64,000 nt of DNA from Macrotis lagotis (Eukaryota; Chordata; Mammalia; Peramelemorphia; Peramelidae): contig NC_133666.1 in NCBI RefSeq assembly GCF_037893015.1, positions 618,002,974-618,066,973 on the forward strand, read 5' to 3'. Below the pieces are notes generated by a model. It was not told the origin of the DNA and made no database searches. It saw only the letters and a list, made by a program, of their open reading frames with translations. A program made the translations under genes and the position numbers. This document shows, piece by piece, positions 34,641 through 46,064 of this stretch. The stretch's first letter is position 1; each line of letters starts with the position of its first letter.

Positions 34641-35224
34641 TATATGCTTCATCCTGCAGATGAGCAAATAGGTTTTCCCAAGTAAATATTTGAACTTGGA
34701 TTTGTACTCATTTCTCTTGACTAGAGTCCCTTGAGAACAGGGACTGCTTATTTTTTGTTTTTTCCTTTTTTTGTGTGTTTTGGGATTTTTTTTTTGTATC
34801 TCCAATATAGTGCCTGGAACATAATAGAAATAAATACCTGTTATTTTGCTTCCAAACCAATGCTGGAACACACTACTCTGCAGTTTCATTTCTTTCCTTC
34901 TTTCCTCCATCCCTCTCCCCTCCTTTTTCTTCCTTGCTTCTTTCCTTTGTTCTCTTTTCATAGACATCTATTTAGCACCTACAAGTTGCTGCAAATTGAT
35001 GCATTTGATGAGAGACATATTCAAAGTGAGGGTAATAAATAATAGCTGCAGAGCTCTGAGAAGTCTTTTTTTTAATTCAGTCCTTCATTTTTTAATTAAT
35101 TAATTTTTACATTTAAGGTCTGAGAAATCTTGATAGAGGAGGTGGCACCAAACATGAGCCATGAAGGAAAATAAGAATTCTGAAAAATATTGATGGGGTT
35201 AGCCTGTAGATCTACAGATAATAA

Positions 35225-35520
35225 GCAATCAATAATCAATAAGACAATAAGGCTTACTGTGTGTGTGAAGTGCAGGGTAAATAAAACTCAAAAACAGTTC
35301 CTGCCCTCAAAGAGCTCATAGTCTAATGGATAAGATACCACAAGAAGAACTAATTTATATTTACTTCTGAAAGTGCCAGGCACATATACAGAATGTATAC
35401 AGAGTAGATGGAAGGTCATCTTAGAGGAGTGGATACTACTATGGGGACTAGCTTGTAAATCAAGGTAGGAAAAGCTATGTCAAGTTTGAGGACAGGCTGC
35501 AAGTCCAGGGTAAATCAAAG
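35225..35520 (-). mobile_element. LINE2 3' end, antisense
   Basis: Contains cctgccctcaaagagctcat, the reversed L2 terminus. Confidence 0.65.
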
Positions 35521-35869
35521 AATTTGATTGTTTGGAATGGATCTCAGCCTCTAATTGAATCCATTAAGAAAGGAATCTTCACTATAGTATATTGGATAAG
35601 CCTTGACTTGAAGACCTAAGAGGAGGGGGAATACCTTAGCTCTTCGAACAGTCCATCCTACTTTGGGTTGCCTCTAAATTGGAACCCTGATAGGTGAGTT
35701 CTTTTCCTTAGCCTGTTTGGAACCAGGTCTTCATAACTCTTCCTGGTCATCTGCTGCTTCCCCCTTAGAGTGAAAGGGAAAGTACTTGAGGGAAATGATT
35801 GTTTTCTGTCTTGTAGGCTTATACTTGTATGGCATACATAATATTACCACATAGTAAAAACCTAATAAC

Positions 35870-36122
35870 AGACAACTAGATGGAGTAGTAGGTGATAGAG
35901 TGCCAGACCTGTAGTCAGGAAGACTCATTTTCCTGAGTTCAAATACACACACATTTACTAGTTTGTGTGACTCTGGGCTAGTCTTTTATTTCTACTTGCC
36001 TCAGTTTTCTCATCTATAAAATGAACTGGAGTAGGATATGGAAAACCACTTCAGGAGCTTTGCCAAAAAAAACCCCCAAATGGGGTCACAAAGGGTCTGA
36101 CAAACTGTAACAACTAAGCAAC
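35870..36122 (+). mobile_element. Marsupial SINE with long tail module
   Basis: Sense, diverged: gagtgccagacctgtagtca, ggatatggaaaaccacttca, caaatggggtcacaaagggt. Confidence 0.65.
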
Positions 36123-36334
36123 AAGACTAATGTAATGGATGCTTTTTATCTACCCTTTCGTGAATCTAGTTATCCAATTAGTAGGAACTTTTTTTTTAAC
36201 CATCAAACTTAAATTGGTCTCTTTTCAATGTTCACCCATTACTCCTATGACTCTCTGGGACCAAAAGGAGTAATCCTAATTCTCCCCCACATGACAGGCT
36301 TTCAAATACTTGAAGGCAGTTATATCTCTCACTA

Positions 36335-36735
36335 TATAATATTGTGGATCTAGCCACAATTAGAGCATTGATCTTAGAATCAGAAACATCTTTTTTTTTT
36401 AAATTATTTATTTAAGGCAAGAGGGTTAAGTGACTTGCCCAACTTCACACAGCTAGGAAATTATTGTCTGAGGTCAGATTTGAATTCAGGTCCTCCTGAC
36501 TCCAGGCCCAGCGCTCTATCATCTGCACCACCTAGCTGCCCCCTAAATCAGGAACGTCTTCATTCAAATCCTCCAGATACTGTGTGCCCATGGGCAAGGC
36601 ACTTCTCCTGTTTGCCTCAGTTTCCTTATCTGTAAGATGGGAGTAATAATAACACCTACCTCCCAGGGTTGTGAGGATCAAATGAGATGATATTTATAAA
36701 GTGCTTTGCAATCCACAAAGTCTTATAAAAATGTT
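36335..36735 (+). mobile_element. MIR/THER SINE split by a WSINE1-like SINE
   Basis: The MIR (cctcagtttccttatctgta, ggttgtgaggatcaaatgag) is interrupted at 36392-36541 by an antisense SINE; atcagaaacatctt and atcaggaacgtctt are the diverged target duplication. Confidence 0.75.
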
Positions 36736-37309
36736 GTCCTTCCTATATCTTCTCTTTTCCAAACTAAATAAACATTCTCAGTTCCTTCAACCAATCCTCT
36801 TGGACTGGAGTTCTTTTATTTTGCTGGTTATCCTCTTCTGGACATGCCCCAACTTTGCTATAAAACTCTGGTTTGGCTGCAATGTAGAGTAAGAATATGA
36901 TATGAAATGTGAAATAAGACTAGGAAGGTAAGTTAAGGTTCAAGTGGGGCAAGTTTTAAATTCCAGGTTAGGGGATTTGTGCTTTAACTTAGAGACAATA
37001 GGGAGAGAAAACAGAGAGAGAGGCAGGAGCACAGTGCATGGACAGCTGGCTTCTGAAGAACTTCCCTCACAACCTGTTTCTGATTCATATCAACCGTGGG
37101 ACCCAAAGCAAGGCAAGGCATCTTTCAGTGACCCCAGGAATCTCTGTGAGAGTACTAATTGCAATGTCAATTGCAATGTCAAACACTTTTTTTAAAAAAA
37201 GTGTTTCCTCAATAGGAGTTCCATTTACCAATTAAATCACAGATCCAGTAGAAGAACAAAGGTACAGAAGGTTTTGTGACCATGGCTTGATATTATCAAA
37301 AGTGCTATA

Positions 37310-37950
37310 AATTGACCCAACCATTTGGAAAAACAATAGAGAATTATGTGAGAAAAGTGATTAAATTGCTCTTATTTTTTGAAGCAGAGATCCCACTGCT
37401 GACTCATCTCAAAGGAGGATAAGGACAAAAAGAAATGCCTCATATGTAATCAAAATATTCATAATAAACTATTTAGGAAGGAGTGGGTAATAGCAAAAGA
37501 ACAGAAAACAAAATAGTGTCCAGCAATTGCAGAATAATTACTCGGTTGTTTCAGTTGTGTCCTACTCTTCATGACCCCATTTGGGATTTCTTTGGCAAAG
37601 ATATTAAAGAGTTAGTCATTTCCTTCTTCAGTTTATTTTGCAGATGCAGAAACTGAGGCAATACATTAAGTGACTTACCCAGGAAGTCTAGATGTGAACT
37701 TAGGAGAGAGAAGTATTCCTGATTCTAAATCTGTCACTTTATCCATTGTGCCACCTAGTTGCCTCAATTGCAGAATAATCAAATTATAAGGTATGCATGT
37801 TATGAAATATTATTAAACCCAAAGAAAGAATGATGAAGGATTTAGGGAAACATGAGAAGACTTGTATGAACTGATTCAATGTAAAGTAAAGGAAATGTGT
37901 GTATATGTGTGTGTGTGTGAATAATAGTAATGAAAATGAAATTAAAGAAA
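37310..37950 (+). mobile_element. Old L1 3' region split by a SINE
   Basis: L1 ORF2 end and 3' part (gagatcccactgctgactca ... cttgtatgaactgattcaat), interrupted at 37539-37764 by an antisense long-tailed SINE with the perfect 15-base duplication caattgcagaataat (37524-37538, 37765-37779). Confidence 0.8.
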
Positions 37951-37956
37951 GAAAGA

Positions 37957-38240
37957 GGGGCGGCTAGGTGGTGCAGTGGATAAAGCACCAGCCCTGGAGT
38001 CAGGAGTACCTGGGTTCAAATCCAGTCTCAGACACTTAATAATTACCTAGCTGTGTGGCCTTGGGCAAGCCACTTAACCCCATTTGCCTCGCAAAAAAAA
38101 CTAAAAAAAAAAAGAAACAAGCATTTATTAAATATTTACTAGGTGCTAGTGTTTAAGTGGGGAAACAAATACAAACAGAAAGAAAGTCCTGCCCTCAAAA
38201 TGCTTACAATCAAGTGGGAAAGAATACACATAAATACAAA
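37957..38240. mobile_element. WSINE1-like SINE (+) then LINE2 end (-)
   Basis: SINE 37957-38108 is close to consensus (ggctaggtggtgcagtggat). The reversed L2 end (caagcatttattaaatattt, gtcctgccctcaaaatgctt) follows directly. Confidence 0.8.
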
Positions 38241-38617
38241 TGAACACTGTGTAATTATAATGATCAAACTTGGGGAGAAAGAAGAGATGAAGCAGTGTAT
38301 CTTAAGTTTTTTCTTGGAGTTGTGGGACACTAAGGGTATGGAATATTAAATACTGACTTAACTTTTTGTTTCCTCGGTACAAGACAGATCTCTTTAGGTA
38401 GGGGGAGGAGGGAAGTATATCTGAGTATATCTGGAAATGACTGTGATAAAAGAACAAAAGTCATCAATAAAATGTTTTTTTTTAAAAGAAAGAAAATCTA
38501 GAATAACTATAGCTGCTGAATTCTTCCAATTTGTAAATATAATTATCCAAGAAGTATATTTTTTATTTTTGCTTACAAAATTCAATTCAAAAAACAATTA
38601 TTTAAAGCCTGCTATAG

Positions 38618-38770
38618 GGGTGGCTAGGTGGTACAGTAGATAGAGCACTGGCCCTAGAGTCAGGAGTACCTGAGTTCAAATCCGACCTCAGACACTTAAT
38701 AATTACCTAGCTGTGTGGCCTTGGGCAAGCCACTTAACCCTATTTGCCTTGTAAAAACCTAAAAAAATTT
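38618..38770 (+). mobile_element. WSINE1-like SINE
   Basis: Sense, near consensus, with flanks aaagcctgctata and aaagtctactctata as a diverged target duplication. Confidence 0.85.
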
Positions 38771-39084
38771 TTTTAAAAAGTCTACTCTATATCTGTATTG
38801 TGGTCACATAGCTAGCAAATATTTAAAACAGCAATGTACTTGATGTTAATGGGGGTGGGAAGGAGTGTCAAAGGCAAAAATAAAAATAATCTCTGCCTTC
38901 AAGGAGCATTTATTGGGTAATGCACTTAAAAATATAAGGGAATACTGTTTAATTTGAAAACTGTTTTTTTAAGAAGACTAAATTAGTTTCATAAAAACAT
39001 CTCATGACATTATTTTTGAATACTGAGGGTAAGTAGATGGGATTCCTGTTGTCCAGTTACTGAATTCCAGAATCTATAGCATCT

Positions 39085-39860
39085 CAAACAAATGAACATT
39101 CATTTCCCACCTATGCTCAAAACCTTGGTGTCATCCTCAGCTTTTCACTCATTCTCATTCCATGTATCCCATTGGTTGCCAACTCCTATGACAACATGTT
39201 CCTTTTTATCCACTCAGATAGACACTACACTGGTGCAGGCCTGTATCATCTCACACCTGGATTATTGTATATTGTACTACTATAGCCTTCTGCTTAGTCT
39301 CTCTTTCTCAAGTCTCTGCTCATCTGACAATTTGATCATTACAAAGTTCAGGTCTGAAATTACTCAATAAATATGATCAAATATAGTATCTTGTTTTACT
39401 TTTAAAGACTTTCACAACTTATCTCTTCCCTTTCTATCCTTCCAGTCTTCCTACACTCCTCCCTATCCTCTCCACTTTCACTTACCCTACAAAAATGATG
39501 GTGTATTACTTTTCCTCCCATACACAAAGTTTGATCTCCAGTTCACTTCCTTTTTACAGGTTACCCCTCAAGTCTGTGATGCATTTTCTCTTAATCACTT
39601 CCTGGCTTCCTTCAAGACTCAGCTCAGATCTCACTTTCTGTAACAACTTTTCCTGATTTCTCTCCACTACAATGCATTCCTTTTGACATTACTCCCCACT
39701 TACACTGTATTTATCTTACATGGATAGAGTTGCTGAATATTGTCTTTCCCATTAGAATGTGAACCTTTGAAGGTAGAGACTGTGCTGTTACCTTTTTGTG
39801 GGGGGCAACCTGGCACATTTCTTGGTAAGGATTGCTTGTTGATTGACTCACAACCATCCA
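39085..39860 (+). mobile_element. LINE2, long 3' region
   Basis: From acctatgctcaaaaccttgg to cccattagaatgtgaacctt; ORF2 end and 3' UTR of L2, many mutations. Confidence 0.7.
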
Positions 39861-39904
39861 AGGTAGCCCAGTTAAGAAGATTGAAATATATAACTCCCTG
39901 CTTT

Positions 39905-40260
39905 CAACTCAATAAAAATTTATTAAGTAAGCACTGTGTTAAGTTCTGGAAATAGTATAAAGTTTTTAAAAGATCTGTCCTCATGGCCCTTCAATTAATC
40001 AATCAGTAAACATTTTATAGTGCCTATTATGTGCCAAAAAGAGGCAAAAGACAGTCGGAGCTTACAATCTAACAGGGAAAACAACAAGCAAACAAATAGC
40101 TACAAAGTGAGCTATATGCAGGAAAAATAAGAAATAATTAAAAAGAGAAGGCACTGTAATTAAGAGGGGTTGGGAAAGACTTCTTCTGGAAGGTGGGTTT
40201 TTAGTTGAGGTTTCAAAGGAAACTTTCCTCCTAACCTTTACAAAGGGCATAGTTATGTTT
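39905..40260 (-). mobile_element. Two LINE2 3' ends, antisense
   Basis: tttattaagtaagcactgtg (39905-39990) and ttttatagtgcctattatgt with gagcttacaatctaacaggg (39990-40225). Confidence 0.65.
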
Positions 40261-41405
40261 TGAGATCTCTCACTTCTCTGCCTTGTTGCTAAAAAAAAAT
40301 ATAACAGAACCTGGAAGTATCAGTATCTGGCATTCCCAGAGGGCAAGCACCAACTCTTTTTACAAGCATTTTAGAATTACAAAGCTCAAAACATTAAGAA
40401 TTTTTTAAATATAAAATTAAGTGAAAGCAAACAACTTACAGTACTCTTCTGTAGCTAATGAAAGACTGGGGTTTGATTCTCCACAATGGTATTATTCTCT
40501 ATAGCCCTGTGATTGTTCTATGTTGTTCTTCCTCCAGCAATTCTTCCCCAGGTGTCATTTGCTACTCTTCTTTCTTCTCCAGCCTCTGCCTCTTGTAATT
40601 CTCTGTATCTCCCAGGAGATGGTACTGAAGCCTGTAGCTTAGTTCTATTACCAGTTTCTGCAATTCTGCCACTTTCTGGCAGATTGGCAATCATCACCTT
40701 CTCCAGAGGACCAGCTCCTTAGTCTTTATATATCAGACCTCTAGTAATCCTTAGAAAACAATGACTGAGAATTCTATATTCAAATATGCCTATAGTTCAG
40801 GACCCACCTGTAGGTCAGAATACATTTGTTCTTTCAAAGTTATGGGATCAAAACTTTCCTAATCCAAGGTTCTTTCAAACATTTCTTTTTTCCCAACTCC
40901 ATGCAAACATAGGTAAATCAATCCTTTCTCCCTCAATACTCAGGTGGTCTCCCTGATGCGTGCATCAACACTTTCCCAGGTGCTTATAGACACTTTTTCT
41001 TTCTTATTTTTCTTGACTTCTTACCTTTTTTACCAAGCTGGGCCAGGTTTTTCAATATTTTGTGGAAAATTTGAGAAAAATCTTCAAAAGGAAGGGGGGA
41101 AAAAGTAAAGCCAGCTGCTTCTGGGGTAGGAGACAGGGAGAAAGATTTTGTAGTTTCTACTACACAGTTTTGTGTGTGTGTGTGTTAATTATGCAGTAAT
41201 ACTTGATAATGCATTCAAGAGACAAAATGCTATGTGAGACAGATCCTCATGGAACAGTACTCAGTCCCCTGCCCAGACAGTCCCATTCTCTTCTGGATAT
41301 GCTGTAGTTCTAAATCTCAATATATCTATGATGTCATCATTGTGGGTACTCCCTTTAGTGGTGCAGTTTATAACTCATTTATAATTAATTATCCGGTGTT
41401 ACCCT
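40260..41405. other. No gene recognised; possible unrecognised repeat at the right
   Basis: The stretch 41110-41290 resembles 27330-27520 (both end near gttcagtccc/ctcagtcccc), suggesting an unrecognised repeat family. The rest is unassigned. Confidence 0.35.
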
Positions 41406-41421
41406 TGTTTATGTCATTTCT

Positions 41422-41590
41422 TTTTTTTTTTTTTTTTTTTTTTTTAGGTTTTTGCAAGGCAAATGGGGTTAAGTGGCTTGCCCAAGGCCACACAGCTAGG
41501 TAATTATTAAGTATCTGAGACCGGATTTGAACCCAGGTACTACCTGACTCCAGGGCCGGTACTTTATCCACTATGCCACCTAGCCGCCTC
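41422..41590 (-). mobile_element. WSINE1-like SINE with 16-base target duplication
   Basis: Antisense, near consensus, A-tail read as a run of T. The perfect duplication tgtttatgtcatttct lies at 41406-41421 and 41591-41606. Confidence 0.95.
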
Positions 41591-41764
41591 TGTTTATGTC
41601 ATTTCTAAAACATTGCTCAGAACTTAGTTTCTTTATCTCTACATGGCTTTAATAGTACCTCCCTTGCATATTTTACTGGGATATTATAAGAATCAAATGA
41701 AACAATGGAGATGAAAGCACTAGATAAAATCTTTTTATTTAATTCTTCATTGTCAAAGGAATTC

Positions 41765-42260
41765 TGAATATAATTATGTTTAGTTCTGGCTACCATATTT
41801 TTAAAAAGTCATGGAAATCTGGAGAACATTCAGACAAGGGCAACAAGGTAGCAAAGGGTCTCAAAATGATCCCAAGCATCAGTCAAAGCAACTGGGTATG
41901 TTTACAACAAAGAGAAGACTTATAACAGACATGACAGTTATCTAGTTTATTTTTATTCTCAGTTCCAAATTCTTTCCCTTGCTCCACCCTCTCCTCTACT
42001 ATCTAATGAGAAGGTAAGAATTGCAATACTCTTTATACACATGAAGTCATGCAAAAACGGATTTTCACATTAAGCCATGTTGTGAATAAAAATGAAGCAA
42101 GAAAAGTAAAAGAGAAAAAATACTTTGGTAGGTATTTTGAGTCCATCAGTTCTCTATCTGGAGGTAAATAGAATTTTCTATAAGTCCTTTGGAATGGATC
42201 ATTGTATTGATCAGAGCATGATAGTTATCTTCAAGATCTCTGGGGAAAGTGGACCCACGC
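41765..42260. mobile_element. CR1/L3 fragment (+) joined to L1 3' end (-)
   Basis: CR1/L3: gttctggctaccatatt, gagaacattcagacaagggc (to about 41945). L1: reversed 3' end with agtcatgcaaaaacggattt and gagtccatcagttctctatc. Confidence 0.55.
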
Positions 42261-42554
42261 ATATAAGTAAAATTATAGTGAGACAAATGAATAGAGAGAA
42301 TATATGTGTAAATATGTATTTGATAGGCCCTGGCTACTAGAAAACCTTTTCTCCTTTTGCAGAATCCCCATGAGCTTCCCCTTTGGTGAAGCTCTATGTT
42401 GAGCTGTAAGAGTTGGGATCATCATTGTAGAGTTCATACACCCAAGGATGTATGACACAAGGGATTATTGACCACTGTTTTTCTGGCTGTAGACTGGTTA
42501 TCAGGTGAGACTTCTGTTGGAACCTTAGGATCTGGAGAACTCATACAGTCTAGG

Positions 42555-42710
42555 GGTAGTAGAGGGGAGGGGGAAGAAAAACAGATAGACAAAATACAAA
42601 TAGATAGATAGTGACAGAGCCAGAGAGAGAGGGACAGAAGGAAGGAGGCAGGATGGGAAATAGAGGTAGGGAATGTGGAAAAGAGAGAGACAGAAGAGAG
42701 AGAGATACAA
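42555..42710. repeat. GA-rich low-complexity tract
   Basis: GAGAGA, GGAAGG and AGATAG motifs; any open frame on the opposite strand is compositional. Confidence 0.7.
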
Positions 42711-42904
42711 AGCCCCATACCAGACATATTCCATCTAGTCCATGTTTCCTCTAAAATGAAGTACCTAGGACTGAACATAAGATGGGATCTAATTCTTAGG
42801 AGACCTGCCTTTTTATCTCAAACTTACAATCAGCTGAGGAGACAACATCCATACAGAGAAGATTGTAGAAAGAGATTCTAGTTTAGATTAGCCTGAACAA
42901 TCCC

Positions 42905-43065
42905 TGAGATTCTTTCATAGTTTTTGTCCTCAAAGAGTCTGCAATCTAATGGGGGAGCTATATGCGAATAAATAAATAATTAAAAGACAGAAGGCAACTG
43001 AATAAAGAGAGATTGGAATTTCTGGAAAAGGTAGAATTTTAGTTGATACTTTAACCAAGGTCTGA
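42905..43065 (-). mobile_element. LINE2 3' end, antisense
   Basis: Contains tgtcctcaaagagtctgcaa and the reversed L2 body after it. Confidence 0.55.
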
Positions 43066-43598
43066 GATTTCATGGTTCTGTGAAATTGGGACCATCTGCT
43101 TTGCATAACTTTTGTTGTTGTTGTAGTTGCTTTGAGGTGATTGGGGTTAAATTACTCCCCAAAGGTCACACCTTTTCATGATGTTAAGGTTCCTTTCCAG
43201 CTCTTAGATTCTACAATTCAGGCTGGATAAAATTTATATATATACAAGGATTCCATAGTCCCTCTCATAATAGTTCACTTTTTTTCCCTGGTGATGAAAA
43301 GGTCACTCGATATAATAATTTAGAATATATTTCTATTGATAAAATTTGTTTATCATATCACTATTTCCCTCTCTCTTCCCCTTCCAGAGAGTCATTCCAA
43401 ATAACAAATATTTTTAAAAAAAAATAAAAAGAGGAAAAGTTTATCAAAACATAGAAAAAGTCTGAAAACATATGCAATGTCTAACATCCATGGATCTCCC
43501 ATTTCTGCAAAGGAGCAGGGTAGAAATGTCTTCTCATATTTTAGGGGGTCATGTTTGTTCTTTGTAATTTTGTAATATTCACTTTTGATTTTTGTGGT

Positions 43599-44072
43599 TG
43601 TGAGGAATATGGAAGTGTTTGGATTCCATGAGAATGTGAAGGGAGAATTGTTAGTTTATATTACAAAGACTAGGTCTGCCTTATTGTTACCTATGGGCAG
43701 GTATGTGAGTTAAGACAAAAGATCTAGCCTCAAACTGATCAAAACCTGAGATTAGGTCATGTGCCCTTCCTAGTTCAGAGATTAACCTAGGGTCTGTGTC
43801 CTTCTCCTTTGTACATGCTCAAGGAGATAGCTGTTCTTGCTTTTTAGTATAATGAATAGGGTGGGGAAAACATATGTATTAATTAGATTGTGACCCCAGC
43901 CAATGATTGGCATGAAGGAGGAGGAACAAAGCCATTTCAAAGTACATTAACACCTAGCACTTCTGATTTTGTGGCCCCACTCCCCTTGAGAGAGTTGTGC
44001 CATTTTTAAGATATCTTAATAAAAAACCATTTTAATCACTTTGGACTAAGTATTCATGAGCCATTTATAACA
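43599..44072 (+). mobile_element. Solo LTR of an endogenous retrovirus (fossil)
   Basis: Begins TGTGAGG and ends TATAACA, with the 5-base target duplication gtggt on both sides (43594-43598 and 44073-44077). An AATAAA signal lies about 50 bases from the 3' end and fixes plus orientation. At 474 bases with no internal region, it is the usual product of recombination between two LTRs. The intact ends and duplication suggest moderate age. Family not identified. Confidence 0.75.
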
Positions 44073-44171
44073 GTGGTTCTTTTCATTTACATTTGACAAA
44101 CTCCATGAGTTTGGCTATTTAGTAAAGAATTAAATTAAATATGGTGTTAATCTCCAGAGTTTGTCCTAATA

Positions 44172-44267
44172 AGAGGGAAGAGTCACACGTTTTTATGTAG
44201 GTCTTAATGTAATTGATAAGTCCTAAAGATGCTGAATTGGGAGGAATCATTCCTCCTGGCATGTCTT
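44172..44267 (-). repeat. Left arm of a second inverted pair
   Basis: Reverse complement resembles 44538-44635 at roughly three bases in four (shared gacatgccagg, cttatcaatta, tcttccctc). Could be two opposite copies of an unrecognised repeat. Confidence 0.65.
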
Positions 44268-44537
44268 TAGCCTCTAGAGAGTTTGGTCTCAAGCATGAAC
44301 AAAACATACAGGTTTATTAAAATTTCTTTAAGCTTGCTAATTATGCATGTGTGTGTATGAGTGTGTGTGGGATTCAGCTAGAAAACTGGACTCCAAAATG
44401 GAGCTTTGGAGAGGAATTCTTATACAATTCCACTAGTGAAGGCCGGATCTGAAAAAGCTGCCTTCAGAGTTGACCATCAAGGGAGCAGCCCTTAATTCAG
44501 GATGGTTCTGGATATCAGACATAACACCTGTCCAAGA

Positions 44538-44635
44538 AGACATGCCAGGGGGAATGACTTCTCCTCATTCAACATCTTTGTGCTTTATCAATTATACTAA
44601 GACCTCCTTCCACAAAACATATGAATCTTCCCTCC
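44538..44635 (+). repeat. Right arm of a second inverted pair
   Basis: Partner of 44172-44267, with 270 bases between. Confidence 0.65.
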
Positions 44636-44774
44636 TCCAGGATGTCGGGGCTATCTAGTAAACACTGATAAAATGGGGAGACTTATATTTGTTATCAGAG
44701 ATCATTATTGTTGTCAGTGTGTATATTCAATTCAATAAACATTTGGCTTAAAAATGGATGAAGGGAGTAATGCC

Positions 44775-45045
44775 ACCAGGCTGTGTTTCACTCTGGCTGA
44801 ACATTTTTTCACGCTTTTCCAAAGTTTCTCTGTTTATCATATTAGTAGTTTCTTTCTATCCAATACTATTCCATTACATTTTTGAACCACAATTTGTTTA
44901 GCCATTTCTCTTTGAATATAAATCAACTGTTTCCAATTATTTGCTATTAGAAAAAACTATTTTGGTGTATGTGGGGCATTTTTTCTTATCAAGTTCCTAA
45001 TGCACAGTAGTGGAATCCCTGGGTCATTCCAAATTGAATAGCTCC
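44775..45045 (-). mobile_element. Marsupial L1, ORF2 end, antisense
   Basis: Reversed L1: tactattccattacattttt, accacaatttgtttagccat, caattatttgctatt. Confidence 0.65.
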
Positions 45046-45400
45046 TATTGGAAAGCTCATTCCTCACCAGGACTCTGCCAGGGAGGTGGAGGCTGAATGA
45101 TTACCTTCCTTTTACAAAGAAGAGTGAAGCCTTGAGGGAAAGGACTTGTCTAGGGTCACAAAACTTGCAAGTATCAGAGCTCAAACGTGCACCTGGGACT
45201 TCAGATGCCAGGGGATGCTTCCTCCCCCCCCCCCCCCAGCAAAGCAAGGTTATTAGGAAAGGCAGACTAAGACGTGATGGAAGAGAGAAGACGCAGGTTC
45301 AAGTCCAAGCTCTGCCACTCACTCGCTGAAGGATGTTGGGCCCGCCCCTTTCCCTCTCTGGTCCTCAGTTTCCTCCAATGGGGGAATGAGGATGCAGGAC
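45045..45400. mobile_element. Two MIR fragments flanking a poly-C run
   Basis: Antisense MIR (ccttccttttacaaagaaga), then C-run 45224-45237, then sense MIR (gttcaagtccaagctctgcc, tcctcagtttcctccaatgg), just upstream of the RHPN1 island. Confidence 0.55.
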
Positions 45401-45633
45401 TGCAGAGATGGGCACCTTCATAAACTCTGTGGTCCTATTCAAAGAGGCCCCAAGTCGGCTGGGCAGGGCTGGGGCATGGCCTCAGGGACTTTCTTCCAAG
45501 GTGGCTGGGGAGGGAGTTGGTGAATGGGCAGGCTGGCGGGGGGAGGGGAGCGAGGCCGGGGCGGCGCAGGCGCAGGCCACCTCTCGCGGCCCCCGGCGGC
45601 CCCGCCCAGTCTCACGGCGTTCTAATTCCCCCG

Positions 45634-45714
45634 GTTGCCAGGGGAGACAGAATTCTCCGGGGACTAGGCAGAGAGGCCGAGCGGACCGCCGGGACCGCTC
45701 CGCCCCCTGGCAAC
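45634..45714. promoter_or_regulatory. Inverted pair of RFX-like half-sites
   Basis: The 11-mer gttgccagggg (45634-45644) recurs as its exact reverse complement cccctggcaac at 45704-45714, 70 bases apart. GTTGCC and GGCAAC are the two halves of the X-box bound by RFX-family factors. Here they are split rather than adjacent, so this may be two single half-sites. Position just upstream of the CCAAT boxes fits a promoter element. Binding is inferred from motif only. Confidence 0.4.
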
Positions 45715-45989
45715 GCCCCGCCTCCCCACTCCTATTGGTCCGGGGTGGCCTCCATCAGACACATCGCCGCTGCGATTGGTTGAGGTCAAATTTTCTCCCG
45801 CCCTCCCTGTCCTAGTCCCGGTGCCAGCGGTCACCTCCCGGCACTCCGCCCCGCTCCCCCGCCCCCGAAGGGGAGTCCAGCGGGAGGGCAGGGTGGGAAG
45901 CGGGCGGCGGAGGAGGGACGGGACCGCCCGGCCCCGGCCCCGCCCCGGCTGCCGGGGGTCGCCGCACGCCCCCCGCGGCCTGGGCCGAG

Positions 45990-46064
45990 ATGAGCCTCGA
46001 GGAGAGCCCGGACGGCCGGGGAGGCCCCGAGCTTCGGCGGGAGAAGGAGGGGAGTGCCCGCAAG
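45990..46064 (+). CDS. RHPN1: Rhophilin-1, first coding exon (partial gene)
   Basis: This 75-base exon encodes 25 residues, beginning MSLEESPDGRGG and ending EKEGSARK, and stops at a consensus donor (AAG then GTGAGC). Rhophilins are cytoplasmic Rho effectors: an N-terminal HR1 (REM-1) domain binds GTP-bound RhoA, followed by a BRO1-like domain and a PDZ domain. The start resembles human RHPN1 as I remember it (MILEERPDGAG) and not RHPN2, which decides the paralogue. The ATG has a purine at -3 and is the first ATG in a GC-rich stretch inside the CpG island. The donor is phase 0, matching the acceptor at 62036. The tail of this exon (REKEGSARK) is more basic than I recall for the human protein. 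Intron 1 spans 46065-62035. Confidence 0.85.

Noticed and set aside
37160-37185. Short tandem copy of attgcaatgtca
   Set aside because: Two units only; too small to interpret.
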